DNA from: Streptococcus azizii
GTDB taxonomy: Bacteria > Bacillota > Bacilli > Lactobacillales > Streptococcaceae
DNA length: 64,000 nucleotides
Assembly: GCF_001984715.1 (NCBI RefSeq)
Contig: NZ_MSPR01000006.1
Coordinates: 1 to 64,000 of the forward strand
Reading direction: 5' to 3'
The notes below the pieces were generated by a model that ran no database searches, was not told where the DNA came from, and saw only the letters and a list, made by a program, of their open reading frames with translations. Position 1 is the first letter of the stretch; every line of letters begins with the position of its first letter. Positions 9,719-19,605 of this stretch are shown here, piece after piece. The position numbers and the translations under genes were made by a program.

Positions 9719-10807
9719 ATGGCAAGAAGATTGTTAATTTTAGAAGATGGAACGATTTTTGAAGGCGAAGCCTTCGGGTCAGACATCTCGGTGACAGGAG
9801 AGATTGTCTTTAATACAGGAATGACGGGCTATCAGGAGTCTATCACCGACCAGTCCTACAATGGGCAAATCCTGACCTTTACCTATCCTTTGGTAGGAAA
9901 CTATGGAGTAAACCGTGATGACTATGAATCTATTTCCCCGACTTGTAAGGGAGTAGTGGTCCGTGAATGGGCCCGTCGTGCTAGCAACTGGCGCAACCAG
10001 CTGACCTTGGATGAATTTTTAAAGGCCAAGAAAATTCCAGGGATTTCAGGAATTGATACGCGGGCGCTGACAAAGATTATCCGCAAGCACGGAACCATGA
10101 GAGCAACGCTGGCAGATAAGGGGGATTCGGTGGAACACTTGTCTGATCAGCTGCGGGCTAGCGTGCTACCAACCAATAATATTGCCCAGGTCTCTACCAA
10201 GACAGCCTACCCTGCACCAGGGATTGGACGCAATATCGTCTTAGTTGACTTCGGTCTGAAGCACTCCATTTTGCGTGAGCTATCTAAGCGAGACTGCAAC
10301 ATCACCGTAGTGCCGTTTGATACGACAGCTGAGGAAATTTTGAATCTGGCACCAGATGGTGTGATGCTCTCAAATGGCCCAGGGGATCCAGATGATGTAC
10401 CAGAGGCTCTCGAGATGATTCGTGGTATTCAAGGGAAAATCCCTATTTTTGGCATCTGTATGGGACATCAACTGCTGGCTAAGGCAAATGGTGCCAACAC
10501 CTACAAGATGAAATTTGGACATCGGGGCTTCAACCATGCGGTTCGAGAAATTGCAACGGGTCGTGTGGACTTTACCTCACAAAATCATGGCTTTGCGGTA
10601 TCGCGGGAAGATTTACCAGACTGCTTGATGATCACCCATGAAGAGATCAACGACAAATCAGTCGAAGGAGTCCGCCATCGCTACCAACCAGCCTTTTCTG
10701 TCCAATTCCACCCAGATGCAGCGCCTGGACCACATGATGCCAGCTATCTATTTGACGATTTCATGGAACTGATCGATGCCTTTCAAGCGGAACAAACACG
10801 TTTGTAA
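9719..10807 (+). CDS. carA: Carbamoyl-phosphate synthase small (glutaminase) subunit
   Basis: CarA hydrolyses glutamine and channels ammonia to CarB. The protein has 362 residues. The class I amidotransferase nucleophile Cys is in [13 protein letters not shown], and the partner His is in [21 protein letters not shown] lies just before the ATG. carB, normally next to carA, starts only 826 bp later. Confidence 0.96.
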   Translation: MARRLLILEDGTIFEGEAFGSDISVTGEIVFNTGMTGYQESITDQSYNGQILTFTYPLVGNYGVNRDDYESISPTCKGVVVREWARRASNWRNQLTLDEFLKAKKIPGISGIDTRALTKIIRKHGTMRATLADKGDSVEHLSDQLRASVLPTNNIAQVSTKTAYPAPGIGRNIVLVDFGLKHSILRELSKRDCNITVVPFDTTAEEILNLAPDGVMLSNGPGDPDDVPEALEMIRGIQGKIPIFGICMGHQLLAKANGANTYKMKFGHRGFNHAVREIATGRVDFTSQNHGFAVSREDLPDCLMITHEEINDKSVEGVRHRYQPAFSVQFHPDAAPGPHDASYLFDDFMELIDAFQAEQTRL

Positions 10808-11079
10808 GATTTAGAACCGGCATTCACAGTCTACGCTAAGTTCTATAGTGCTTGGCTGTCCATACACTAGCTAGTTATAGGGAAACGTGTTGTTTTGTGA
10901 TAACTAGCTTCGGAGACTTATTTAATGCTATGCGGAGACATAGCGAATAGAAAGGAGAGAATACACGTTCAAGTAACATTCAGCTCGTTTGTTTATTTGA
11001 ACACAGGCTAAAAGACTGTAAAAAGGTAGGCAGCTGTTTCGGCTTTAGCCGATTACAGATGAGATTGAAACAGTTCAGT

Positions 11080-11391
11080 GAACTGTTTCAACTGGTCACC
11101 CAGAAATCAGAAAGTGACCACAGGAGAACGGGGAACTGTTTCAACTGCTCACCTAGAAATCAGAAAGTGACCACAGGAGAACGGGGAACTGTTTCAACTG
11201 CTCACCTAGAAATCAGAAAGTGACCACAGCAGAACGGGGAACTGTTTCAACTGGTCACCTAGAAATCAGAAAGTGACCACAGCAGAACGGGGAACTGTTT
11301 CAACTGCTCACCTAGAAATCAGAAAGTGACCACAGCAGAACGGGGAACTGTTTCAACTGGTCACCCAGAAACACGAAAGTGACCACAGAAG
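11080..11391. repeat. Six-copy tandem array of a 53-bp unit
   Basis: Units start at 11080, 11133, 11186, 11239, 11292 and 11345. Each carries GAACTGTTTCAACTG and then GGTCAC or GCTCAC, paired 14 nt later with GTGACC, so each unit can form a short hairpin. Copies 1, 4 and 6 have GGTCAC; copies 2, 3 and 5 have GCTCAC, which weakens the stem by one pair. The last copy is diverged. A single diverged unit occurs at 30203-30254. There are no unique spacers, so this is not CRISPR. Confidence 0.9.
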
Positions 11392-11400
11392 CCCGAACTT

Positions 11401-11555
11401 ATACTCAATAAAAATCAAAAGTAGACTAGGAAACGAAGACGAAGGTAGAACTCTGTTCCATCCTATTTCAAGGGAACAGGCTGAAAACCTCCACTGGAGC
11501 TTTTCACTCACCAAGGCAAGTTGACGACGTATCCTTTTGATTTTTAAAGAGTATT
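11401..11555. repeat. 155-bp dispersed repeat with inverted-repeat ends
   Basis: It begins ATACTCAATAAAAATCAAAA and ends with the near inverse (TTTTGATTTTTAAAGAGTAT). The inner sequence TAGACTAGGAAACGAAGACG and the segment before the right end are shared with 21022-21125. This copy has about 50 extra bases inside. Relatives lie at 24644-24732 and, as fragments, near 16393 and 18811. Confidence 0.75.
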
Positions 11556-11633
11556 AGAAATTAAAATCTGTTGGCTTCTGCATTCATCTCCTATTTTTAT
11601 ACAGATTTCTAAAGGCCTTTTGTATCATATATT

Positions 11634-14600
11634 ATGCCAAAACGTAGTGATATTAAAAAAATTATGGTGATTGGTTCTGGTCCGATTATTATTGGTCAGG
11701 CGGCAGAGTTTGACTATGCAGGGACACAGGCCTGCCTTGCTTTGAAGGAAGAAGGCTATAGTGTGGTGCTGGTCAATTCCAATCCAGCGACCATTATGAC
11801 GGACAAGGAAATCGCAGACAAGGTGTATATCGAGCCGATTACCTTTGAATTTGTGTCCCGGATTTTGCGTAAGGAGCGTCCTGATGCGCTTTTACCTACC
11901 TTGGGTGGTCAGACAGGCTTGAACATGGCTATGGAACTGTCTAAAGCAGGACTGTTAGAGGAGCTAGGGGTAGAACTCCTAGGAACGAAACTATCCGCCA
12001 TCGACCAAGCAGAAGACCGCGATTTATTTAAGCAACTGATGGAGGATTTGGGACAACCCATTCCAGAATCTGAAATAGTCAATACTGTTGAAGAAGCTGT
12101 CCGCTTTGCGAGTGGGATTGGGTATCCGGTCATCGTACGTCCCGCCTTTACCCTTGGGGGAACAGGTGGCGGGATGTGTGCCAACGAGGAAGAACTGCGT
12201 GAAATCGCAGAGAATGGTTTGAAATTATCCCCAGTAACCCAGTGTTTGATTGAGCGTTCTATCGCTGGATTTAAGGAAATCGAGTACGAAGTTATGCGCG
12301 ATAGTGCCGACAATGCCCTCGTCGTGTGTAACATGGAAAACTTTGATCCTGTCGGCATTCATACGGGCGATTCGATTGTATTTGCGCCGACACAGACCCT
12401 ATCGGACATTGAAAATCAGCTCTTGCGGGATGCCAGCTTGAGCATTATTCGAGCGCTCAAGATTGAGGGAGGCTGTAATGTCCAGTTGGCACTAGATCCG
12501 CATAGTTTCAAATACTACGTTATAGAGGTTAACCCGCGCGTATCCCGTTCCTCTGCCCTTGCTTCAAAAGCAACGGGCTACCCGATTGCAAAACTAGCAG
12601 CCAAGATTGCAGTTGGTCTGACCTTGGATGAAATGATCAATCCCGTAACAGGATCGACCTATGCCATGTTTGAGCCTGCCTTGGACTATGTTGTGGCCAA
12701 AATTCCCCGCTTCCCATTTGATAAATTTGAAAAAGGTGAGCGCCGTTTGGGAACGCAGATGAAGGCAACAGGTGAGGTCATGGCGATTGGACGCACGATT
12801 GAAGAAAGTCTCTTAAAGGCCTGCCGTTCGCTAGAAATCGGTGTTTACCACAACGAGATGAAAGACTTGGCTGAGGTGACAGATGATGTCCTGATTGAAA
12901 AGATTGTAAAAGCCCAGGATGACCGTCTCTTTTACGTATCAGAAGCACTTCGTCGTGGATTTACGGTGGAAGAACTTGCCAATCTGACTAAAATTGATGT
13001 CTTTTTCCTCGATAAGTTGCTCCACATCATTGAATTAGAACAAGAAGTGACAGCAAATGTCGGAAATGTAGCCGTCTTAAAGACAGCCAAGCAAAATGGC
13101 TTTGCAGATCGTAAGATTGCAGAATTGTGGCAGCAGACTGCAGACCAAGTCCGTCAGTTCCGCTTGGAAAATGGGATTCTTCCAGTCTATAAAATGGTTG
13201 ATACCTGTGCAGCTGAGTTTGAGAGTGCAACTCCTTATTTCTATTCGACCTACGAGTGGGAAAATGAGTCGATTCGTTCTGAAAGAGAGTCTGTCCTCGT
13301 CTTGGGGTCCGGGCCTATTCGGATTGGGCAAGGGGTCGAATTTGACTATGCGACGGTTCACTCCGTGAAAGCCATTCAGGCCGCAGGCTACGAGGCTATT
13401 ATCATGAACTCAAACCCAGAGACGGTGTCTACGGATTTCTCTGTCTCAGATAAGCTCTATTTTGAACCCTTGACGGTGGAAGATGTCATGAATGTGATAG
13501 AGCTAGAGCAACCGATCGGTGTCATTGTCCAATTCGGTGGACAAACAGCTATTAACTTGGCAGAACCTCTGTCAAAAGCAGGAGTCCGAATTATCGGTAC
13601 CCAAGTGGCAGACTTAGATCGTGCTGAGGATCGTGACTTGTTTGAAAAAGCCCTGAAAGATTTGGGGATTCCCCAGCCACCAGGGCAAACGGCAACCAAT
13701 GAGGAAGAAGCGATTGAGGCAGCCCATAACATTGGTTTCCCTGTCCTTGTGCGTCCCTCCTACGTTCTCGGTGGACGGGCTATGGAAATCGTTGAAAATG
13801 AGACTGACTTGCGCAGTTACATGCGGACGGCTGTAAAGGCAAGCCCAGAGCATCCAGTTCTGGTGGACTCTTACATCGTGGGACGTGAGTGTGAGGTCGA
13901 TGCCATTTCCGACGGTAAAGATGTCCTTATTCCAGGTATTATGGAGCATATTGAGCGAGCAGGAGTCCATTCAGGAGACTCGATGGCGGTCTATCCTCCC
14001 CAGACTCTTTCAGCAGAAATTCAAGCGACCATTGCAGACTACACCAAACGCCTAGCGATTGGACTGAACTGTATCGGGATGATGAACATCCAGTTTGTCA
14101 TCAAGGATGAAACCGTCTATGTCATTGAGGTGAATCCACGCGCCAGTCGCACAGTACCTTTCTTGTCAAAAGTGACAGACGTTCCAATGGCTCAGGTAGC
14201 CACCAAGCTCATTTTAGGTCAGACCCTAGCAGCATTAGGCTACGAGGATGGCCTCTACCAAGAATCAGCCAATGTCCACGTCAAAGCACCAGTCTTTTCC
14301 TTTACCAAATTAGCCAAGGTAGATAGTCTCCTAGGACCTGAAATGAAATCGACTGGAGAAGTGATGGGAACAGATAAGACCCTTGAAAAAGCACTTTACA
14401 AAGCCTTTGAAGCCAGCCATTTCCACTTGGAGGAGTTTGGAAATGTGGTCTTTACCATTGCAGATGAGACCAAGGAAGAAGCCCTCGGATTGGCGAAGCG
14501 CTTTGAAGCGATTGGCTACGGTATTTTTGCGACAGAAGGCACAAGTGAGTTCTTCAAGGCCAATGGGATTGAATCCATTTCGGTCAATAAATTGGGCGAA

Positions 14601-14813
14601 GATGGGGAAAACGACATTCCGACCCTTGTCCGTAAGGGGCAGGTTCAAGCCATCATCAATACGGTAGGTACCAAACGGGTCGCAGAAGGGGACGGACAAA
14701 TTATCCGAAGTTCAGCCATTGAAACAGGTACCCCCCTCTTTACAGCCCTTGATACAGCAGACGCCATGCTACAAGTGCTTGAAAGTCGTAGCTTTACAAC
14801 AAATGCCATTTAG
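11634..14813 (+). CDS. carB: Carbamoyl-phosphate synthase large subunit
   Basis: The protein has 1059 residues, full length. It is the ATP-dependent synthase making carbamoyl phosphate from bicarbonate and CarA-derived ammonia. Two homologous ATP-grasp halves are visible (near residues 1-400 and 550-930), each opening with GSGPI-type loops, followed by a C-terminal MGS regulatory domain. The canonical start [11 protein letters not shown] fixes the ATG. No Shine-Dalgarno lies at a useful distance: the nearest AAAGG (11611-11615) is 18 nt away. Expression may rely on weak or leaderless initiation. Confidence 0.96.
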   Translation: MPKRSDIKKIMVIGSGPIIIGQAAEFDYAGTQACLALKEEGYSVVLVNSNPATIMTDKEIADKVYIEPITFEFVSRILRKERPDALLPTLGGQTGLNMAMELSKAGLLEELGVELLGTKLSAIDQAEDRDLFKQLMEDLGQPIPESEIVNTVEEAVRFASGIGYPVIVRPAFTLGGTGGGMCANEEELREIAENGLKLSPVTQCLIERSIAGFKEIEYEVMRDSADNALVVCNMENFDPVGIHTGDSIVFAPTQTLSDIENQLLRDASLSIIRALKIEGGCNVQLALDPHSFKYYVIEVNPRVSRSSALASKATGYPIAKLAAKIAVGLTLDEMINPVTGSTYAMFEPALDYVVAKIPRFPFDKFEKGERRLGTQMKATGEVMAIGRTIEESLLKACRSLEIGVYHNEMKDLAEVTDDVLIEKIVKAQDDRLFYVSEALRRGFTVEELANLTKIDVFFLDKLLHIIELEQEVTANVGNVAVLKTAKQNGFADRKIAELWQQTADQVRQFRLENGILPVYKMVDTCAAEFESATPYFYSTYEWENESIRSERESVLVLGSGPIRIGQGVEFDYATVHSVKAIQAAGYEAIIMNSNPETVSTDFSVSDKLYFEPLTVEDVMNVIELEQPIGVIVQFGGQTAINLAEPLSKAGVRIIGTQVADLDRAEDRDLFEKALKDLGIPQPPGQTATNEEEAIEAAHNIGFPVLVRPSYVLGGRAMEIVENETDLRSYMRTAVKASPEHPVLVDSYIVGRECEVDAISDGKDVLIPGIMEHIERAGVHSGDSMAVYPPQTLSAEIQATIADYTKRLAIGLNCIGMMNIQFVIKDETVYVIEVNPRASRTVPFLSKVTDVPMAQVATKLILGQTLAALGYEDGLYQESANVHVKAPVFSFTKLAKVDSLLGPEMKSTGEVMGTDKTLEKALYKAFEASHFHLEEFGNVVFTIADETKEEALGLAKRFEAIGYGIFATEGTSEFFKANGIESISVNKLGEDGENDIPTLVRKGQVQAIINTVGTKRVAEGDGQIIRSSAIETGTPLFTALDTADAMLQVLESRSFTTNAI

Positions 14814-14853
14814 GTTATACTAGAACATGATAAAACAAAGTGAGGTAGGATAA

Positions 14854-15168
14854 ATGAAAGTGACTGTAATGAGTCCGATTGGACAAATGAAGCAAGTGCC
14901 TGTCGGCTTTTCCTGGACGGCTCTCCTTTTTGGCTTCTTTGTTCCCTTGTTCCGTCAGGACTGGAAATGGGCCGGCATCATGCTTGGTGTAGGGATAGTA
15001 TTAGGAGCCTTGAGCAATAGCTTAAACATCCCTTATTCAGTGCTTGGAGTCGGGGTTGTCTGGGGAATGCTCTACAATAAACTCCATATCAAGGAACTTC
15101 TTGCAAAGGGATGGACACCAGCGACGGACCTCGATGCTGAGATCATTCGTACGAAAGCCAGCCTATAA
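14854..15168 (+). CDS. DUF2628-type small membrane protein
   Basis: This 104-residue protein has a short polar N-terminus and then hydrophobic segments (about 22-38 and 42-75). The pattern VPVGFSWTALLFGFFVPLFR with RQDWKWA resembles DUF2628 proteins, whose function is unknown. GAGGTAGGA precedes the ATG. It lies 40 bp after carB and may be co-transcribed; a terminator follows. Confidence 0.75.
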   Translation: MKVTVMSPIGQMKQVPVGFSWTALLFGFFVPLFRQDWKWAGIMLGVGIVLGALSNSLNIPYSVLGVGVVWGMLYNKLHIKELLAKGWTPATDLDAEIIRTKASL

Positions 15169-15178
15169 TGAAAGCTAC

Positions 15179-15208
15179 AAGATGACTTCGCTGGAAGTCG
15201 TCTTTTTT
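15179..15208 (+). terminator. Terminator after the carB-DUF2628 unit
   Basis: AGATGACTTC (15180-15189) pairs with GAAGTCGTCT (15194-15203) over a short loop, followed by T6. Confidence 0.9.
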
Positions 15209-15221
15209 GGTGCGATGATAG

Positions 15222-15365
15222 GTTCTATATCGGAATGGTAAATATAAGCGAACTAAGGTAAATGCCATATTAGACCAGTTACATAAAGCAGGATATGTCC
15301 ACAAGGTAAAAAAATCCCCTACTATGTATGAGATAGACCAAAAATTATTGAAAGATTTAGCCTAG
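15222..15365 (+). pseudogene. Possible C-terminal gene remnant
   Basis: A 47-codon open stretch with no start codon follows a TAG and ends at a TAG at 15363-15365. It reads VLYRNGKYKRTKVNAILDQL and ends with a Lys-rich, winged-helix-like tail. It has normal-looking codons but no ribosome-binding site or upstream coding sequence. I do not recognise a family; it may be chance. Confidence 0.3.
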
Positions 15366-15466
15366 TATTGCTAGTCTTTTGCCCCTATTCTCTCAGGAGG
15401 TCAATCGATAGTTGGTCACTCCCTCTCTTTCTCCGATTCCAGGGTCATGTGCAGATGACTGATTTA

Positions 15467-15482
15467 TGCTATACTAGCACTA
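15467..15482 (+). promoter_or_regulatory. Extended -10 promoter placing +1 at the ATG (leaderless)
   Basis: TGC TATACT (15467-15475) lies 6 nt before the ATG at 15482, so transcription should begin at or next to the start codon. No Shine-Dalgarno is present. thyA has the same spacing at 37415-37430. Confidence 0.6.
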
Positions 15483-16234
15483 TGAAATGGATTGTTACAA
15501 CAAGTCTCGGTATGGATGACAGGGTGGTAGCACGTGCCAAGGCTCTTGCCCAGTCTTTTGGCGTTGCCTATGTGGAGCGCCAAAAACATTCTATCAAAAA
15601 ACTTCAGGCCCAGTATGGACATATCTTGGTGGTGTATCAGGATAAGATGGTCTTGGAGCAGCTAGGAGGGGAACGTTTCTTTTTTCACCCAGATACAGCC
15701 CTCTTACGAATCATATCAGAGCGAGATCCCTTGCTTGAATTGATTGGTAAAGACACCAAAACGATTTGCGATTGTACCATGGGATTAGCCTCAGATAGTA
15801 TTGTCATGGCAAGTGCAGGCCATCAGGTCACTGCGGTAGAATCTTCGAGTCTTATTGCCCTGATTGTCAGTCAGGGATTGAAAGATTTGGATACAGGAAA
15901 TAGCAAGCTAAATAGAGCGATGCGGTCGATTGAGGTGGTGGAAATGGATAGTCTATCCTTTTTGCGCCAGCAGCCCAGTCAAGCATTTGATATTCTCTAC
16001 TTTGATCCCATGTTTTCCGAAGTGATCCGTGAGTCACACAATTTGTCCGGTCTGGCAGGATTAGCCAATGCTAGCCCCTTGACAGAAGAGATGTTGGCAG
16101 AAGCTAAGCGGGTGGTAAGGGAAAAAATTATCCTGAAAGCCCACTTTAGAGATGGGATTTTTGAAGAGTTAGGCTTTACCCGCTTGGTCCGCCCCAATCA
16201 GAAGTTTCACTATGGGGTATGGCGGAAGGGCTAA
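15482..16234 (+). CDS. SAM-dependent methyltransferase, RsmJ-like
   Basis: This 250-residue class I methyltransferase has its SAM-binding region at about residues 100-135 (ICDCTMGLASDSIVMASAG) and a catalytic-type motif LYFDPMF that matches the DPMF of RsmJ-like 16S rRNA guanine methyltransferases. The RNA target is inferred from that similarity only. I chose the ATG at 15482 (MKWIVTTSLG) because upstream in-frame codons would precede the only plausible promoter. Initiation looks leaderless. Confidence 0.78.
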   Translation: MKWIVTTSLGMDDRVVARAKALAQSFGVAYVERQKHSIKKLQAQYGHILVVYQDKMVLEQLGGERFFFHPDTALLRIISERDPLLELIGKDTKTICDCTMGLASDSIVMASAGHQVTAVESSSLIALIVSQGLKDLDTGNSKLNRAMRSIEVVEMDSLSFLRQQPSQAFDILYFDPMFSEVIRESHNLSGLAGLANASPLTEEMLAEAKRVVREKIILKAHFRDGIFEELGFTRLVRPNQKFHYGVWRKG

Positions 16235-16439
16235 TGTCTATCACGGTTCTAGACTTGTCTACGGCATCGTTTCCGCGTCTTGCCTGCCTCCAGTACTCCC
16301 TGTGGTTTCTTGTCCATTAAAGAAGCTGTATTCACCAGTCAAGTGCGTTTATACAAGATATGGAAGTGCTGGACTGTGAATGCAGGTTCTAATACTCTTA
16401 AAAAGTCAAAAGGGAGTAGCTCTACCAGTACCGTCGGAA

Positions 16440-16472
16440 TGTCAGTATCCTTACAAAATACTGACATTTTAT
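16440..16472 (+). terminator. Terminator before the DUF969 gene
   Basis: TGTCAGTAT (16440-16448) pairs with ATACTGACA (16458-16466), followed by TTTTATTTATTTT. The rest of 16235-16439 holds dispersed-repeat fragments (16372-16392 and near 16393) and no gene. Confidence 0.85.
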
Positions 16473-16521
16473 TTATTTTGCAAAAAAGAGTATAATAATA
16501 TAGACAGAAAGGAGATTCATT

Positions 16522-17193
16522 ATGGAATGGATTAAATTAGTCGGAATTGTCATCATCGTTTTAGGCTTTGTCTTAAAATTTGATGCGATTGCGACCGTTG
16601 TTGTGGCAGGTCTTGTGACTGCCCTTGTTTCTGGAATGTCACTGGTTGAGTTCCTGACCGTTTTGGGAGAAAATTTCACCTCTCAACGGGTGGTAACGAT
16701 TTTCTTGTTGACACTTCCTTTGGTTGGCTTGGCGGAAAAATATGGCTTGCGCCATCGTGCCATTCAAATGATGAAGTCTATCAAATCCCTAACAGCAGGT
16801 TCTTTTTATAGCCTCTATGTCTTTCTTCGCTTGGTCTGCGGTCTCTTTTCGATTCGCCTGGGAGGTCATCCACAATTTGTCCGTCCTCTGGTTGAACCGA
16901 TGGGACAGGCAGCAGCGCAAGCTAAATACGGTGACTTATCAGATGATGAAGTTGAAGAGTTGAAAGGGCGGGCGGCAGCCAGTGAGAATTTTGGTAATTT
17001 CTTTGGTCAAAATACCTTCGCAGGTGCAGCAGGAATCTTGCTGATCAGTGGAACCTTAGTCTCGTTAGGGTATGAGGATGACAAGGTGGGGCTTGCCTTG
17101 ACTTCTTTGATTATTGCAGGAGTTGCCTTTGTCGTCGTTCTTATTTCCAACTATGTGTTTGATAAGAAACTACAGAGAAAGCGTCAGAAGTAG
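16522..17193 (+). CDS. DUF969-family membrane protein
   Basis: This 223-residue polytopic membrane protein has hydrophobic segments near 5-22, 26-45, 60-75, 90-110, 165-185 and 190-212. It is the DUF969 half of the DUF969-DUF979 pair that is conserved beside pcp in Firmicutes; a permease role is a common guess but unproven. AAAGGAG precedes the ATG. The DUF979 gene starts 9 bp after its stop. Confidence 0.87.
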   Translation: MEWIKLVGIVIIVLGFVLKFDAIATVVVAGLVTALVSGMSLVEFLTVLGENFTSQRVVTIFLLTLPLVGLAEKYGLRHRAIQMMKSIKSLTAGSFYSLYVFLRLVCGLFSIRLGGHPQFVRPLVEPMGQAAAQAKYGDLSDDEVEELKGRAAASENFGNFFGQNTFAGAAGILLISGTLVSLGYEDDKVGLALTSLIIAGVAFVVVLISNYVFDKKLQRKRQK

Positions 17194-17202
17194 GAGGTAG
17201 TC

Positions 17203-18126
17203 ATGGAAAAATTTGTACCAATTTTATTAGAAATTGCCTATATCATCATGGGGCTACAATTACTCTATACCGCCTATTGTACTTTTAAAGATGACAGCAA
17301 TGACGTCCGCATTGGGACGAGTCTCTTTTGGGGAACCTTAGGAGTGATTTTTGTTGCAGGAAGCTACATTCCCTCCCTTGTAACCGGTATTCTAGTCGTT
17401 TTTCTTGCTATCCTTACTCTCTTTAAGCAGGTGAAGATTGGACGTTTACCGGCATTTTATGAGGAAAAGGCAGAAGAGGCTTCGCAAAAATTGGGGCTGT
17501 CTATCTTCCTTCCCGTCATGACCCTAGCGATTGTTGCCTTTTTAGTAGCAAAATTCTTTCCAAAACTTAGCGCTGTATCCTTGGGAATTGCAGCACTTGT
17601 CGCTACGATTGTCATCATCTTGATTACCCGAGCTAAGCCCAACGAATTATTGGCGGAAAATAATCGTATGATTCAGATGACTTCAACCAGCAGTATCCTG
17701 CCTCAGTTGTTGGCAGCTCTGGGCGCCATCTTTACCTTAGCAGGTGTAGGGACAGTCATTTCAAACTTTATCAGCAGTTTTGTGCCAGATGGCAACCAAT
17801 TCTTTGGTGTCGTGGCCTATGTTCTTGGAATGGTGATATTCACAATCATCATGGGGAATGCCTTTGCAGCCTTTACTGTGATTACAGCAGGTGTGGGTGT
17901 GCCATTTGTCTTTGCATTAGGAGCAGATCCGATCATTGCGAGTGCCTTTGCGATGACAGCAGGCTACTGTGGGACCTTGTTGACTCCTATGGCAGCGAAC
18001 TTTAATGCCTTGCCTGCGGCTCTTCTTGACATGAAGGATAAGAACGGCGTTATCAAAGTACAAGCACCCGTTGCCCTGATCATGATTGTAGCCCACATTA
18101 TTTTAATGTATTTCCTGGCCTTCTAA
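17203..18126 (+). CDS. DUF979-family membrane protein
   Basis: This 307-residue protein has about eight to nine hydrophobic segments and is the partner of the DUF969 protein. TAGGAGG precedes the ATG. The segment TAGYCGTLLTPMAANFNALP resembles transporter re-entrant loops. With pcp downstream, uptake of pyroglutamyl peptides or a related compound is a reasonable inference, not something the sequence shows. Confidence 0.87.
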   Translation: MEKFVPILLEIAYIIMGLQLLYTAYCTFKDDSNDVRIGTSLFWGTLGVIFVAGSYIPSLVTGILVVFLAILTLFKQVKIGRLPAFYEEKAEEASQKLGLSIFLPVMTLAIVAFLVAKFFPKLSAVSLGIAALVATIVIILITRAKPNELLAENNRMIQMTSTSSILPQLLAALGAIFTLAGVGTVISNFISSFVPDGNQFFGVVAYVLGMVIFTIIMGNAFAAFTVITAGVGVPFVFALGADPIIASAFAMTAGYCGTLLTPMAANFNALPAALLDMKDKNGVIKVQAPVALIMIVAHIILMYFLAF

Positions 18127-18161
18127 GGTGATGGAAGGTCAAAAAGAGAAAGGAGTATCCT

Positions 18162-18809
18162 ATGAACATCCTCGTAACAGGTTTTGATCCTTTTGGTGGT
18201 GAATCCGTCAATCCAGCCCTAGAGGCTGTGAAACAACTGCCAGCAAGCATTGCTGGTGCCACAGTCAACTGGGTAGAAATCCCAACTGTTTTTGGCAAAT
18301 CTGCCCAGGTCCTGGAAGAAAAAATCGCCGCATATCAGCCAGATGTTGTGCTTTGTATCGGTCAAGCAGGTGGTCGCTTTGGGCTAACACCAGAACGGGT
18401 TGCCATCAATCAGGATGATGCCCGTATTCCAGATAATGATGGCAACCAGCCCATCGATAGTGTGATTCGTAAAGACGGCGAGCCTGCCTACTTTTCAACC
18501 CTCCCCATCAAGGCTATGGTTGAAGCCATGAAAGCAGTGGGGCTGCCAGCCTCCGTGTCAAATACTGCTGGTACCTTTGTCTGCAACCACTTGATGTATC
18601 AAGTCCTATATTTAGCAGACAAACAATTTCCAGGCTTGAAAGCAGGCTTTATGCACATTCCATTTATGACCGAGCAGGTCGTAGATAAGCCCAACACGGC
18701 TTCTATGGGGCTAGCCGACATCGTCAAAGGACTGACAGCAGCGATTGAAGCTATCGTCTCTTACTACGACAAAGAAGATGTTAAGGTAGTTGGTGGAGAG
18801 ACGCACTAA
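18162..18809 (+). CDS. pcp: Pyrrolidone-carboxylate peptidase
   Basis: Pcp removes N-terminal pyroglutamate from peptides in the cytosol. The protein has 215 residues and belongs to peptidase family C15. The catalytic triad is visible as Glu78 (RFGLTPERV), Cys141 ([10 protein letters not shown]) and His165 (GFMHIPFM). GAAAGGAG precedes the ATG. It is third in the DUF969-DUF979-pcp cluster. Confidence 0.95.
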   Translation: MNILVTGFDPFGGESVNPALEAVKQLPASIAGATVNWVEIPTVFGKSAQVLEEKIAAYQPDVVLCIGQAGGRFGLTPERVAINQDDARIPDNDGNQPIDSVIRKDGEPAYFSTLPIKAMVEAMKAVGLPASVSNTAGTFVCNHLMYQVLYLADKQFPGLKAGFMHIPFMTEQVVDKPNTASMGLADIVKGLTAAIEAIVSYYDKEDVKVVGGETH

Positions 18810-18867
18810 TGCTCTTTAAAAATCAAATTGAGTATAAATCATTGCCAGAGCTGGACAAGAAAAATCC

Positions 18868-18916
18868 AGAAGGTGTCAAGTTTTTTTCTTGACACCTTCT
18901 GAAAATGTGGTATAAT
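18868..18916 (+). promoter_or_regulatory. rpsP promoter built into a 13-bp inverted repeat
   Basis: AGAAGGTGTCAAG (18868-18880) and CTTGACACCTTCT (18888-18900) form a perfect 13-bp stem over a T7 loop. The right arm contains the -35 TTGACA (18889-18894). The -10 TATAAT lies at 18911-18916 after a 16-nt spacer. No T run follows the stem, so it is not a standard terminator on the + strand. Confidence 0.75.
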
Positions 18917-18981
18917 AAAGCATGTGATACATAGTTTAGCTATTTCACTGATAAATTATAAAGAAAAGAGATTCATAGAAA

Positions 18982-19254
18982 ATGGCAGTAAAAATTCGTC
19001 TAACTCGTATGGGTTCTAAGAAAAAACCTTTCTATCGTATTAACGTAGCAGACTCACGTGCGCCACGTGATGGACGCTTCATTGAAACAGTTGGTACTTA
19101 CAACCCGCTTGTTACTGAAAACCAAGTAACCTTGAAAGAAGATCGTGTTCTTGCATGGTTGGCAAATGGTGCGCAACCTTCTGACACCGTTCGTAGCCTC
19201 CTTTCAAAAGCTGGAGTGATGAAGAAATTCCACGAATCAAAATTCTCAAAATAA
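18982..19254 (+). CDS. rpsP: 30S ribosomal protein S16
   Basis: This protein of the small ribosomal subunit body has 90 residues, the full length for bacterial S16. The N-terminus [20 protein letters not shown] is diagnostic. It is followed 22 bp later by khpA in the common rpsP-khpA-rimM-trmD neighbourhood. Confidence 0.97.
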   Translation: MAVKIRLTRMGSKKKPFYRINVADSRAPRDGRFIETVGTYNPLVTENQVTLKEDRVLAWLANGAQPSDTVRSLLSKAGVMKKFHESKFSK

Positions 19255-19276
19255 AACGAACTGAGAGAGTACACTT

Positions 19277-19516
19277 ATGGACATGATAGAAAATCTGATT
19301 ATTGCAATTGTGAAACCTTTGATTTCACAGCCAGATAGCTTGACGATAAAAATCGTTGATACACCTGAATTTTTAGAATATCACTTGGACTTAGAGCAGT
19401 CTGATATTGGTCGCGTTATCGGCAGAAAAGGACGCACAATTTCTGCGATTCGGACGATTGTTTATTCTGTTCCGACAAGTGACAAAAAAGTTCGTCTTGT
19501 CATTGATGAGAAGTAA
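19277..19516 (+). CDS. khpA: KH-domain RNA-binding protein KhpA
   Basis: This 79-residue single-KH protein has the GxxG loop in [18 protein letters not shown]. In pneumococcus KhpA pairs with KhpB (Jag/EloR), affecting elongation and division (established knowledge). ATG at 19277 or 19283 are both possible. It is co-transcribed with rpsP and ends before the terminator at 19521. Confidence 0.93.
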   Translation: MDMIENLIIAIVKPLISQPDSLTIKIVDTPEFLEYHLDLEQSDIGRVIGRKGRTISAIRTIVYSVPTSDKKVRLVIDEK

Positions 19517-19520
19517 AAGT

Positions 19521-19542
19521 AGCGGATTTTCCGCTCTTTTTG
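19521..19542 (+). terminator. Terminator of rpsP-khpA
   Basis: AGCGGA (19521-19526) pairs with TCCGCT (19530-19535), followed by a T5 run. It starts 4 bp after the khpA stop. Confidence 0.85.
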
Positions 19543-19547
19543 TTGTC

Positions 19548-19576
19548 TTGAGAAAATCGCTCAAACGTGATACAAT
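19548..19576 (+). promoter_or_regulatory. Promoter of rimM-trmD
   Basis: TTGAGA (19548-19553), 17-nt spacer and an extended TGA TACAAT (19571-19576). Confidence 0.75.
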
Positions 19577-19605
19577 AGGGCATACTATAGAGTTTTGGAG
19601 AGTGT

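Larger units (their letters stand above)
10808..11633 (+). other. 826-bp repeat-filled spacer between carA and carB
   Basis: No coding sequence is visible. At 10811-10831 is a 21-bp motif that recurs on the opposite strand at 16372-16392 with one mismatch. The stretch 10971-11035 (GCTCGTTTGTTTATT, CTAAAAGACTGTA) resembles the ends of the 105-bp MITE. A palindrome centred near 11077 opens the six-copy 53-bp array (11080-11391). A 155-bp element with inverted-repeat ends follows (11401-11555). No clear terminator separates carA from carB. Confidence 0.75.

Noticed and set aside
11080..11391. CRISPR array
   Set aside because: The 53-bp units abut with no unique spacers and no cas genes are present.
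15368..15481. N-terminal extension of the methyltransferase ORF
   Set aside because: It lies upstream of the promoter and has no ribosome-binding site.
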